Shown here in pieces: positions 1 to 5,437 of a stretch of 12,629 bases of DNA (within the stretch, counting starts at the first letter, position 1; each line of letters starts with the position of its first letter). Below the pieces are notes generated by a model. That model was not told the origin of the DNA. It worked only from the letters and a program-made list of their open reading frames with translations, and made no database searches. This stretch comes from Planctomycetota bacterium (GTDB lineage Bacteria; Planctomycetota; Phycisphaerae; Sedimentisphaerales; UBA12454). Both the position numbers and the translations under genes were made by a program. The stretch spans positions 1 to 12,629 of the forward strand of contig JAHJUV010000099.1 in assembly GCA_018828825.1 (NCBI GenBank). The letters run 5' to 3'.

Positions 1-720
1 ATAATCACCGGCTCGACCGGCCAACTCGCCCGCACTATCGTCCTGTCCCTCGCCCAGTCCGGCTCAAACTGCATCTGCATATATAACAAAAACACTCCAG
101 CCGCCAAAAAACTCCAAACCGACCTGAAAAAACTAAAGGTAAAATCCCTTTTCATTCAAACCGACTTAACGACAGAGAAAAACATCGAAAAAACCTTTGC
201 CGAAATCAAAAAATTCCCTGCTCCGCAGATTTTAATCAACGCCGCCGCCGTTTTTGACAAAAAACCAATCGCCGAACTTACTTTTGACTATATCCGCCAT
301 ACTCTCGACATCAATTTTACTGTCCCGATGATAATGACGCAAAAATTCATCGATTTTGTTCAGCGAAAAATCAAAAGCAGACAAAAACCTCTTGCCAAAA
401 TCATAAATATTACTGATATTGTTGCCGAAAGCCCGCCTGCCGGCTTTAGTATCTATTCTGCCTCAAAGGCCGCTCTTATTGCTGCGACAAAATCTCTTGC
501 AAAGGAGCTCGCCCCCGATTTTACCGTCAACGCCGTCTCGCCGGGAATCATAAACTTCCGGAAGGGCACATCTGCCGAACTCAAAAAGAGAATACTTTCT
601 CACATTCCTGCCGGCCGCACAGGTTCCCCTGACGAAGTTGCAGCCGCCGTAAAATTCCTCATCGAAAACGACTACCTCACCGGCCAGGTACTCAATATCG
701 ATGGAGGCAGGACTATATGA
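1..720 (+). CDS. SDR-family oxidoreductase, pteridine-reductase-like (5' end outside window)
   Basis: This is an NAD(P)H-dependent short-chain dehydrogenase/reductase, open from base 1, so the true start lies upstream; 239 codons are visible. The Rossmann dinucleotide motif is at the very start (ITGSTGQLAR), the INAAAVF strand motif is near residue 80, and the YSASK active site (Tyr then Lys) is near residue 152. The C-terminal half has the SPG and PAGRTGSPDEVA motifs and ends in LTGQVLNIDGG. Thirteen residues before the catalytic Tyr, where classical SDRs carry Ser, there is Asp (NITD). Pteridine reductase PTR1 and E. coli FolM (dihydromonapterin reductase) share that Asp-Tyr-Lys arrangement, and the TGxxxxLxR N-terminus also fits PTR1. 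Reduction of a dihydropterin or dihydrofolate is therefore the best guess. A generic FabG-like oxidoreductase is the alternative. Family confidence is high; substrate confidence is moderate. Confidence 0.85.
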   Translation: MITGSTGQLARTIVLSLAQSGSNCICIYNKNTPAAKKLQTDLKKLKVKSLFIQTDLTTEKNIEKTFAEIKKFPAPQILINAAAVFDKKPIAELTFDYIRHTLDINFTVPMIMTQKFIDFVQRKIKSRQKPLAKIINITDIVAESPPAGFSIYSASKAALIAATKSLAKELAPDFTVNAVSPGIINFRKGTSAELKKRILSHIPAGRTGSPDEVAAAVKFLIENDYLTGQVLNIDGGRTI

Positions 721-878
721 ATCCCGCACCTTCTGAATATTCATCCCGCACCGGAGAACTCTATTGAATAGAAAAATGGTGCGGGATTCAATATATTACT
801 GGTATCTTTTAAATGGCCGAAAGAATGATGGAATTATAAAAGGTTCAACGAAAACTGACAAAAAGGAAGGTGCGGGAT
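718..878 (+). promoter_or_regulatory. Leader with four copies of ATCCCGCACC / GGTGCGGGAT ahead of pgsA
   Basis: The 10-bp word ATCCCGCACC occurs at 721-730 and 743-752, and its exact complement GGTGCGGGAT at 778-787 and 869-878. Copies 1 and 3 extend to a perfect 13-bp inverted repeat (718-730 with 778-790). Copy 4 overlaps the AGGAAGG ribosome binding site (864-870) and the first two bases of the pgsA ATG. In RNA, copy 1 or 2 could pair with copy 3 or with copy 4, giving mutually exclusive hairpins. Pairing with copy 4 would hide the pgsA start. The repeats are seen directly; a regulatory role (RNA switch or protein-binding sites) is inference. Confidence 0.5.
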
Positions 879-1479
879 GACGCTCAATCACGCCAATAGG
901 GTTACCATAGTACGGATTCTGTTGATTGTCCCGTTTGTAATTTGTATGTTGAAGGTCAACGACCCCGCAATCGGCACAAAGATGCGTTACATCTCGCTGC
1001 TGCTTTTTATGATTATGGCCTTTAGTGATGCCTACGATGGCTACGTTGCCCGCAAGAAAAAGCAGGTAACCCGTCTCGGCTCCTTTCTCGACCCGATGGC
1101 AGACAAGCTCCTTATGGCTTGTGCCTGTATTTTGTTATCGGTTCAGAAGACGAGGATTGACGGATTTGGCCTGCCGCCTGCCGTTGCCGTTTTGATTATC
1201 GGCAAGGACTTTTTCCTCCTTATTGGTTTTTTAATCCTTTATTTTATGACCTTTCAGGTAAAGATAGTCCCGATATTTGTTGGTCGGCTCGCAACTATCC
1301 TGCAGCTCACTATGGTTGCTGCGATTTTGATTGCCCCTGAGGCCTCCGCCCTCATCTCCGGCTGGCTTTGGTTCTTGCGGTTTTTGTGGTGGTCCGCCTC
1401 TGTTACTGCTATTATTACAACTCTTGTTTACATCCACTCTGGAACAAGGTATATTGAGCAATTCGAAAACAGCAAATAG
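877..1479 (+). CDS. pgsA: CDP-diacylglycerol--glycerol-3-phosphate 3-phosphatidyltransferase
   Basis: The product is an integral membrane enzyme that joins CDP-diacylglycerol and sn-glycerol-3-phosphate to give phosphatidylglycerophosphate, the precursor of phosphatidylglycerol and cardiolipin. The CDP-alcohol phosphotransferase signature D-x2-DG-x2-AR-x8-G-x3-D-x3-D is complete: D51, D54, G55, A58, R59, G68, D72 and D76. The N-terminus (NRVTIVRILLIVPF) is the usual cytoplasmic lead-in to helix 1, and several hydrophobic helices follow. At 200 aa it has the normal family length. The ATG at 877 has a strong AGGAAGG site six bases upstream. That site lies inside the last copy of the leader repeat. 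ribBA begins 11 bases downstream, so the two are probably co-transcribed. Another CDP-alcohol transferase (for example PssA-like) is possible, but the length and N-terminus favour PgsA. Confidence 0.88.
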   Translation: MTLNHANRVTIVRILLIVPFVICMLKVNDPAIGTKMRYISLLLFMIMAFSDAYDGYVARKKKQVTRLGSFLDPMADKLLMACACILLSVQKTRIDGFGLPPAVAVLIIGKDFFLLIGFLILYFMTFQVKIVPIFVGRLATILQLTMVAAILIAPEASALISGWLWFLRFLWWSASVTAIITTLVYIHSGTRYIEQFENSK

Positions 1480-1490
1480 TAGAAAGTCCT

Positions 1491-2729
1491 ATGTCCAATT
1501 TTAGCGAAATACAAGATGTCCTTCAGGACCTCAAAAACGGTAAAATGATTGTCCTCGTCGATGATGAAGACAGAGAGAATGAGGGCGATTTAGTGGCTGC
1601 CGCCGAGATGGTGACGCCGGAGATTGTCAATTTTATGGCCACCCACGCCCGGGGCTTAATTTGCTTGCCGATGACTGGCGAAAAGTGCGATTCGCTGAAT
1701 CTTCATCCCCAGGCCGTTGAAAACACCGCCCGACTCGGCACCGCCTTTACCGTCAGCATCGATGCAAAAGACAACACAACTACCGGCATAAGCGCATCCG
1801 ACCGAGCCGTTACAATCAAGACCGCGATAAGCGACAATGTGAAAGTTTCCGACCTCGTCCGACCGGGGCATATATTCCCGCTCCGGGCAGCGGTCGGCGG
1901 AGTGCTCACCCGCGCAGGACAGACCGAAGGAGCCGTCGATTTGATGACCCTCGCTGGTATGAAACCGGCAGGCGTTATCTGCGAAATTATGAACGAAGAC
2001 GGCTCAATGGCACGCGTCCCTCAACTGCTCGATTTCTGCGAAAAACACAAACTCAAAATAACGACAATCGCAAAACTCATCGAGTACCGCCTGCAGCGCG
2101 AAAGCCAGGTCAAACGCATCCAATCCGTTTTTCTGCCGACCGACTACGGCCAGTTCCAGCTCATCGCATACCACAGCATTACCGAAATCGAGCCGCACCT
2201 TGCACTGTGCAAAGGCAATATCGGAAAACTCGATAAAGACGGCAACCCCGTCGTCATCGACGAGCCCGTTCTCGTCCGCGTCCATTCCGAGTGCCTTACC
2301 GGAGATTTGTTCCATTCGCAAAGATGCGAGTGCGGATACCAACTAATCGCCGCGATGAAAATGATTGAAAAGGCCGGACAAGGCGCAATCATCTACCTCC
2401 GACAGGAAGGCAGGGGCATCGGCCTTGCGAATAAACTCCACGCCTACAAGCTGCAGGAACAGGGACTCGATACCATCGATGCGAATCTTAGGCTTGGCTT
2501 CCGGGCCGACCGGCGAGATTACGGAATCGGCGCACAGATAATCCGCGACCTCGGCCTTAAGCAAATAAAAATCCTGACCAACAACCCCAAAAAGACTTCG
2601 CGTCTCGAAGTGTACGGCATAAAAATCGTCAAACAAATACCGCTTATCGCCGAGCCCTGTCCGCATAATATAGAATATCTCAAGACCAAGAAACACCGCC
2701 TCGGCCATATACTTAATGAGGATTTATAA
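1491..2729 (+). CDS. ribBA: Bifunctional 3,4-dihydroxy-2-butanone-4-phosphate synthase / GTP cyclohydrolase II
   Basis: This is a fused cytoplasmic enzyme supplying both branches of riboflavin synthesis. The N-terminal half (about 1-205) turns ribulose-5-phosphate into 3,4-dihydroxy-2-butanone-4-phosphate. The C-terminal half (about 206-412) opens GTP to the 2,5-diaminopyrimidine with loss of formate and pyrophosphate. RibB motifs are DDEDRENEGD (24-33), TGISASDRA (98-106), RPGHIFPL (124-131) and the CEIMNEDG acid loop (164-171). RibA motifs are the zinc site SECLTGDLFHSQRCECG with C268, C279 and C281, the RQEGRGIGL loop (304-312), Y319 matching the E. coli RibA catalytic Tyr, and LTNNPKK (362-368). 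Both halves look intact, and 412 aa is normal for RibBA. Its TAA shares a base with the ATG of the next gene, implying translational coupling. No FMN riboswitch was recognised upstream. Confidence 0.96.
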   Translation: MSNFSEIQDVLQDLKNGKMIVLVDDEDRENEGDLVAAAEMVTPEIVNFMATHARGLICLPMTGEKCDSLNLHPQAVENTARLGTAFTVSIDAKDNTTTGISASDRAVTIKTAISDNVKVSDLVRPGHIFPLRAAVGGVLTRAGQTEGAVDLMTLAGMKPAGVICEIMNEDGSMARVPQLLDFCEKHKLKITTIAKLIEYRLQRESQVKRIQSVFLPTDYGQFQLIAYHSITEIEPHLALCKGNIGKLDKDGNPVVIDEPVLVRVHSECLTGDLFHSQRCECGYQLIAAMKMIEKAGQGAIIYLRQEGRGIGLANKLHAYKLQEQGLDTIDANLRLGFRADRRDYGIGAQIIRDLGLKQIKILTNNPKKTSRLEVYGIKIVKQIPLIAEPCPHNIEYLKTKKHRLGHILNEDL

Positions 2730-3214
2730 TGAGATATCTGATTTCTATTTGTATTTTGTTTTCCATAATGGTTATCAGCGGATGCGAGGAAATTCAGCAA
2801 ACCGCCTCCGTCTCTCCAACCGGTGCGATTAAAGGAGGCTGTATTTTTTCGCCGCAGAAGATAAAATTCAATCAGCTCACAGAAATTGTCCAGTCTTCGC
2901 GGATAACGGCTTTTGTAGATGTATTCGACCAGTTCGATTCAAGAATGAAAGCCGCAGGCGTCTGGCGTTTTGAGTTATATGAAAAGGTTCTCCGTTCTGC
3001 CGACCCGATGGGTTCAAGAATCCGCATCTGGACCGACATCGAACTTACCGAAGCCAAAGTAAATCAAAGCCATTGGCGGAACTATCTGCACTGTTATGAG
3101 TTCAGTTTAAATCTCGACAGCGAGTTGCCCGCCAGCAAGACTTATATCTTACAGGCCGTCTGCTTCACCGCCGACGGCAAACGCATCACCGATACAATCG
3201 AATTAAAATCGTAA
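2729..3214 (+). CDS. Putative lipoprotein of unknown function
   Basis: I do not recognise this 161-aa family. The N-terminus is a lipoprotein signal: Arg2, a hydrophobic stretch, then lipobox ISGC with the lipid-bearing Cys at 19. The mature part is hydrophilic with alternating strand-like segments (for example RITAFVDVFDQF, VWRFELYEK, TYILQAVCFTADGKRI). This suggests a compact beta-sandwich facing the periplasm, but that is inference from pattern only. The start ATG overlaps the ribBA stop by one base (TAATG), so it is probably translated by coupling from ribBA. No functional link to riboflavin synthesis is evident from the sequence. It is clearly a real gene by position, signal peptide and continuous spacing. 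Confidence 0.8.
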   Translation: MRYLISICILFSIMVISGCEEIQQTASVSPTGAIKGGCIFSPQKIKFNQLTEIVQSSRITAFVDVFDQFDSRMKAAGVWRFELYEKVLRSADPMGSRIRIWTDIELTEAKVNQSHWRNYLHCYEFSLNLDSELPASKTYILQAVCFTADGKRITDTIELKS

Positions 3215-3244
3215 ATAGAGGCTTAAAATTTAAAGGGGAAAAAA

Positions 3245-3433
3245 ATGGCAGGTAACGCAGAATGTAAAAGAGAGGGACATAACAAGCATATATGTACCTT
3301 AAAGGCCGAAGGCTGCGAGCAGAAAAGTCCCGAGTCGTTCAAACAACTGACGGATAATCCGAAATTTCGCTGCGGCAATTGCGGGGCGCAGGTAACCCGC
3401 AGTGAAAATGTCTGCAACCCGATAGCACTGTAA
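3245..3433 (+). CDS. Small Cys-rich, zinc-ribbon-like protein (62 aa)
   Basis: This is a 62-residue protein with six cysteines (7, 17, 24, 43, 46, 57) and two histidines (12, 15). C43-G-N-C46-G is a typical zinc-knuckle turn, and C57 sits near the C-terminal VCNP. An N-terminal C7/H12/H15/C17 group could make a second metal site. The AAAGGGG ribosome binding site about seven bases ahead of the ATG supports expression. It follows the lipoprotein gene by 30 bases and may be the last gene of the pgsA-ribBA run. There is no signal peptide, so it should be cytoplasmic. The function is unknown. Zinc binding is inferred from the Cys/His pattern, and an iron-sulfur or purely structural role cannot be excluded. 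Confidence 0.7.
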   Translation: MAGNAECKREGHNKHICTLKAEGCEQKSPESFKQLTDNPKFRCGNCGAQVTRSENVCNPIAL

Positions 3434-3483
3434 GCGAGCGGTAATAGCAATCGTAATCGGCAAACTAAACGTTACCCATCGCT

Positions 3484-3529
3484 TCCGTCTTCGCCAAAGC
3501 TACGACGGACAGGTACGCTCAGGGCTCTG
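3484..3529 (+). repeat. Mosaic dispersed repeat, copy 1
   Basis: Two modules lie side by side. The first is TTCGCC...ACGGACAGG (about 3490-3513), with a 6-bp stem around it. The second is ACGCTCAGGGCTCTG (3515-3529), which matches ACGCTTGGGGCTCTG at 5379-5393 at 13 of 15 positions. The same modules recur in the opposite order at 5108-5183. This is what fragments of a dispersed, recombining repeat look like. No transposase is associated. Confidence 0.45.
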
Positions 3530-3731
3530 TTACTGTATTGCCAAAGGGAAACGGGTTAGGAGACACCGTAGAATTGAAATCTTAAGAAAAATATCACAGA
3601 GCCACCCTATGGCTAACTATACGGGTCTCAAGCATTTTACGCCTGTTTTCTTGCTAAAGCCACCAATAATTCAATTTATTGCTCTCAAAACAGCTTTTGC
3701 CACATGATGTTTACGCACCTCAACTATTGTC

Positions 3732-3743
3732 CCCGCCTGAAAA
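3732..3743 (+). repeat. 12-bp direct repeat, left copy (CCCGCCTGAAAA)
   Basis: This is identical to 4993-5004. The pair encloses exactly the promoter and the two genes of the GIY-YIG/Ntn-hydrolase cassette (3744-4992). They could be a target-site duplication or recombination sites of a mobile cassette. One 12-bp match in a window this size is also expected by chance, so only the placement makes it notable. Confidence 0.4.
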
Positions 3744-3822
3744 CCATAGACCAACAGCATTTTTAAGGGCAATATTTCGGGTTTCGGGTAACTTTGACGG
3801 CAAGATTTGTAAAAAAAATTGG

Positions 3823-3852
3823 TTGTAATTCGGAAGATTTTAATATTATAAT
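3823..3852 (+). promoter_or_regulatory. Sigma-70-type promoter for the GIY-YIG/Ntn cassette
   Basis: TTGTAA (3823-3828), an 18-base spacer, then a perfect TATAAT (3847-3852). The predicted start is near 3859, leaving a leader of about 60 bases before the GIY-YIG ATG at 3918. It is the best-matching vegetative promoter in the window, and its presence suggests that the cassette brings its own expression signals. Confidence 0.6.
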
Positions 3853-3917
3853 GGAATTAAGATACTTGGTTGCATAGCTAAGCGTTTTATATGGGAAATC
3901 TCGGATAAATTAACTAT

Positions 3918-4286
3918 ATGGAAAATTGGACACTAACTTGGACAAAGCTTACAGAATTATCGGGTAGTTCTGTAAAAAAACTTGCAGATAATCTGCAGGG
4001 TGTTTATAGATTTTCATACAAGGCCGAAAACGGTAATTACTATGTCTTTTATGTCGGAAAAGCAGAGGATATAAAGAAAAGATTGTTAGAACACTTATCA
4101 TCATCGGAGCAAAATGTTGGTATCAAAGATTATTTGGCAACGAAAGAGTGTTTTTTTAGATATGCCAATATTACAAAAGACTACATAAGAAACGCCACAG
4201 AAAGACAGATGTATAGGCAATACGAGCCGAGTTGTAATGGCAAAGAGCCTGAAGGTCGTGATGACGTAAAAGTAAATCTAACATGA
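3918..4286 (+). CDS. Single-domain GIY-YIG nuclease family protein
   Basis: This 122-aa protein is a minimal GIY-YIG (URI superfamily) nuclease fold. Such domains cut DNA with one metal ion and act in repair, restriction, homing and mobile elements. The family landmarks are all visible: GVY (28-30), YVG (45-47) followed by KAED, the catalytic Arg in IKKRLLEH (R55, with H59), the metal-binding Glu in RNATERQ (E95), and the Asn in EPSCN (N107). Nothing looks mutated, so activity is plausible. No DNA-binding or partner domain is attached, so specificity must come from elsewhere or from an assembly. Its stop overlaps the next ATG (ATGA), tying it to the Ntn-hydrolase gene. The ribosome binding site is poor. 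The DNA is visibly more AT-rich than the flanking housekeeping genes, consistent with transfer. Confidence 0.85.
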   Translation: MENWTLTWTKLTELSGSSVKKLADNLQGVYRFSYKAENGNYYVFYVGKAEDIKKRLLEHLSSSEQNVGIKDYLATKECFFRYANITKDYIRNATERQMYRQYEPSCNGKEPEGRDDVKVNLT

Positions 4287-4990
4287 CATTAACTATTTGT
4301 ATTATCGCAAAAGACGGGATTGTGCTTGCTTCTGATAGTCGAGCAAGTTCTTTTTTGACGAGCAATGATACAGTAAAAAAGATTTTTAGACTTGATGACT
4401 ATAATGCAGTAGGTATCGCGGGAGATGGACCATTGGCAATGCACTTTTTTGATACAATTTCTGATGATTTGAATTTCAACAACGGCGTATCTCTTTTGGC
4501 GGAACAAATGCGTGCTTTAGGCAAGGCTCGGTTCGATGATTTTTTTTCACACCAAGTTCCGAAAGATCGTCCATCGTTGACTATAATCCTTTCCGGATAT
4601 ATGCCGGACGGGAAACCAGAACTCTATACACTGAATAGTAATGATAATTTCGTCCCGCGGAAAAGCCCCACGGGATTTGAATGTATAGGAATACCAATTA
4701 TCGCAAATTACTTGCTCAATCGGTTGTATGAACCGGAAATCACAATGCAACACGCCGCTGAACTTGCTACTTTCTGTATCAAGGAAACAAGCTCACAAGA
4801 TAATCGTGTTGGTGGGCCAACACAGATAGCTTCTTTCTCTGACACAAAACAGTATGCGGAATTATCGCGGGACGAAATTAGTAAATTGGAAAACAAGTGC
4901 AACCAATTCCGTCTTTTGCAAAAAGGTAATTTCTATCCCGAAGATATAACCGGCGGAGCTATAAGCTCTCAAGACGCAACCCAATTATAA
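4283..4990 (+). CDS. Proteasome-beta/HslV-like N-terminal-nucleophile hydrolase
   Basis: This 235-aa protein has the proteasome-type Ntn fold: TLTICIIAKDGIVLASDSRAS, then VKKIFRLDDYNAVGIAGDG, which lines up with HslV and 20S beta subunits. Met1 is followed by Thr2, so ordinary Met removal would expose Thr as nucleophile, as in HslV. D18 matches catalytic Asp17, K33 matches Lys33 (one residue missing in the loop), and D173 with VGG (173-178) matches the beta-subunit DxxSGG motif. The GSG of proteasomes and HslV is replaced by GIP (136-138), so the Ser of the catalytic network is absent. It could be a threonine peptidase, another amidohydrolase, or a catalytically altered scaffold. There is no HslU or other unfoldase beside it. 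It overlaps the GIY-YIG gene by four bases and lacks its own ribosome binding site, so it is translationally coupled. Confidence 0.78.
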   Translation: MTLTICIIAKDGIVLASDSRASSFLTSNDTVKKIFRLDDYNAVGIAGDGPLAMHFFDTISDDLNFNNGVSLLAEQMRALGKARFDDFFSHQVPKDRPSLTIILSGYMPDGKPELYTLNSNDNFVPRKSPTGFECIGIPIIANYLLNRLYEPEITMQHAAELATFCIKETSSQDNRVGGPTQIASFSDTKQYAELSRDEISKLENKCNQFRLLQKGNFYPEDITGGAISSQDATQL

Positions 4991-4992
4991 AG

Positions 4993-5004
4993 CCCGCCTG
5001 AAAA
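4993..5004 (+). repeat. 12-bp direct repeat, right copy (CCCGCCTGAAAA)
   Basis: Identical to 3732-3743. It begins two bases after the stop codon of the Ntn-hydrolase gene (4988-4990). See the left copy for interpretation. Confidence 0.4.
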
Positions 5005-5107
5005 TCAAGTTTTTCTGTCATTTTTCGTCCTCATTGTTTTCCTAATTATACCCCTATTTTTTTGTAAAGACAAACGATTTTTCGGCGGTTTTTTGTCGTG
5101 AAATAGT

Positions 5108-5183
5108 CCCTGCGCTTTCGCTTGGGCTCTGAACCCCCGGTACCCATCCTTCGCCCGCCAAGACGGACTACGGAGGGCAGGCA
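5108..5183 (+). repeat. Mosaic dispersed repeat, copy 2
   Basis: The first 33 bases (5108-5140) match copy 3 at 5369-5403 almost throughout, with three substitutions and two single-base gaps. Both share GCTTGGG(G)CTCTGAA(A)CCCCCGG and can form a small GCG-loop-CGC stem. The next part (about 5148-5182) carries TTCGCC, ACGGA and GGGCAGG elements resembling the first module of copy 1. CCTTCG and CGGAGG can pair across it with one G-U. The order of modules is swapped relative to copy 1. Confidence 0.5.
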
Positions 5184-5199
5184 GTAATATTTGCAATAT

Positions 5200-5320
5200 G
5201 CGCAAGTAAAAACTTGCGCGCTTTAAAAAAATAAAAAAATTTATATCCCAATCCCAAAAGTACTTACGAATAGGCGACATTATTTTCTTGATCAAAAACT
5301 AAGCAAAAGGCGCAAGTTTT
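5200..5320 (+). repeat. Hairpin and 112-bp segment with 11-bp terminal inverted repeats
   Basis: GCGCAAGT (5200-5207) and ACTTGCGC (5212-5219) form a perfect 8-bp stem with an AAAA loop. The right half extends to AAAACTTGCGC (5209-5219), which is an exact inverted match of GCGCAAGTTTT (5310-5320). This bounds a 112-bp AT-rich segment. AGTA lies directly left of the segment, and AGTA occurs one base beyond its right end. It resembles a very small MITE-like element, but there is no transposase and no second copy here. Confidence 0.35.
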
Positions 5321-5344
5321 CAGTAAGGGTGGGGGGGCATATAT

Positions 5345-5437
5345 ATGAAAAATCAAATATCAAGATTACCCCGCGCTAACGCTTGGGGCTCTGAAACCCC
5401 CGGCACAGGTCCGGGGGTTAAGCAAAGGGAGAAATAA
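5345..5437 (+). CDS. Possible 30-codon ORF containing a repeat copy
   Basis: An ATG at 5345 follows a G-rich run (5327-5337) that could act as a strong ribosome binding site. The frame runs 30 codons to TAA at 5435-5437, one base before the ATG of the HNH-AP2 gene. The middle of the peptide (about residues 8-25, PRANAWGSETPGTGPG) is simply mosaic-repeat copy 3 translated. The stop/start spacing would suit translational coupling. It may equally be an accident of the repeat, as nothing in the peptide resembles a known family. Confidence 0.25.
   Translation: MKNQISRLPRANAWGSETPGTGPGVKQREK
5369..5403 (+). repeat. Mosaic dispersed repeat, copy 3
   Basis: Thirty-five bases closely related to 5108-5140. 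Its core ACGCTTGGGGCTCTG also matches copy 1 (3515-3529). CCCC at its left end can pair with GGGG at 5384-5387 around an inner GCG/CGC stem. It merges on the right into the GC-rich hairpin at 5395-5419. Confidence 0.5.
5395..5419 (+). other. GC-rich hairpin just upstream of the HNH-AP2 ribosome binding site
   Basis: AACCCCCGG (5395-5403) and CCGGGGGTT (5411-5419) form a perfect 9-bp stem with a 7-base loop. The AGGGAG ribosome binding site (5427-5432) of the HNH-AP2 gene follows within ten bases. There is no T-tract, so it is not a standard terminator. It could hold transcript ends or modulate translation. Confidence 0.45.

Larger units (their letters stand above)
3434..3917. other. Non-coding gap with inverted repeats and a dispersed-repeat fragment
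   Basis: I see no convincing gene in these 484 bases. Present are: an imperfect inverted repeat 3432-3445 / 3471-3484 (12 of 14 positions pair) immediately after the zinc-ribbon gene; a 6-bp stem TCCGTC/GACGGA (3484-3489 / 3504-3509); an 8-bp inverted repeat GGCTCTGT / ACAGAGCC (3523-3530 / 3596-3603); a mosaic-repeat copy at 3484-3529; the left copy of a 12-bp direct repeat (3732-3743); and a promoter at 3823-3852. None of the hairpins has a proper T-tract, so no intrinsic terminator is called. Confidence 0.5.

Noticed and set aside
1..720. FabG (3-oxoacyl-ACP reductase)
   Set aside because: The Ser of the FabG triad is replaced by Asp and the N-terminal glycine motif differs. Both fit pteridine reductases better.
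5005..5070. Intrinsic terminator after the GIY-YIG/Ntn cassette
   Set aside because: T-rich runs are present, but no GC-rich stem stands directly in front of them.
5005..5295. 96-codon ORF on the - strand
   Set aside because: It runs through mosaic-repeat copy 2 and the inverted-repeat segment, has low-complexity basic composition, no recognisable domain and no clear ribosome binding site. It is probably a by-product of the repeat.
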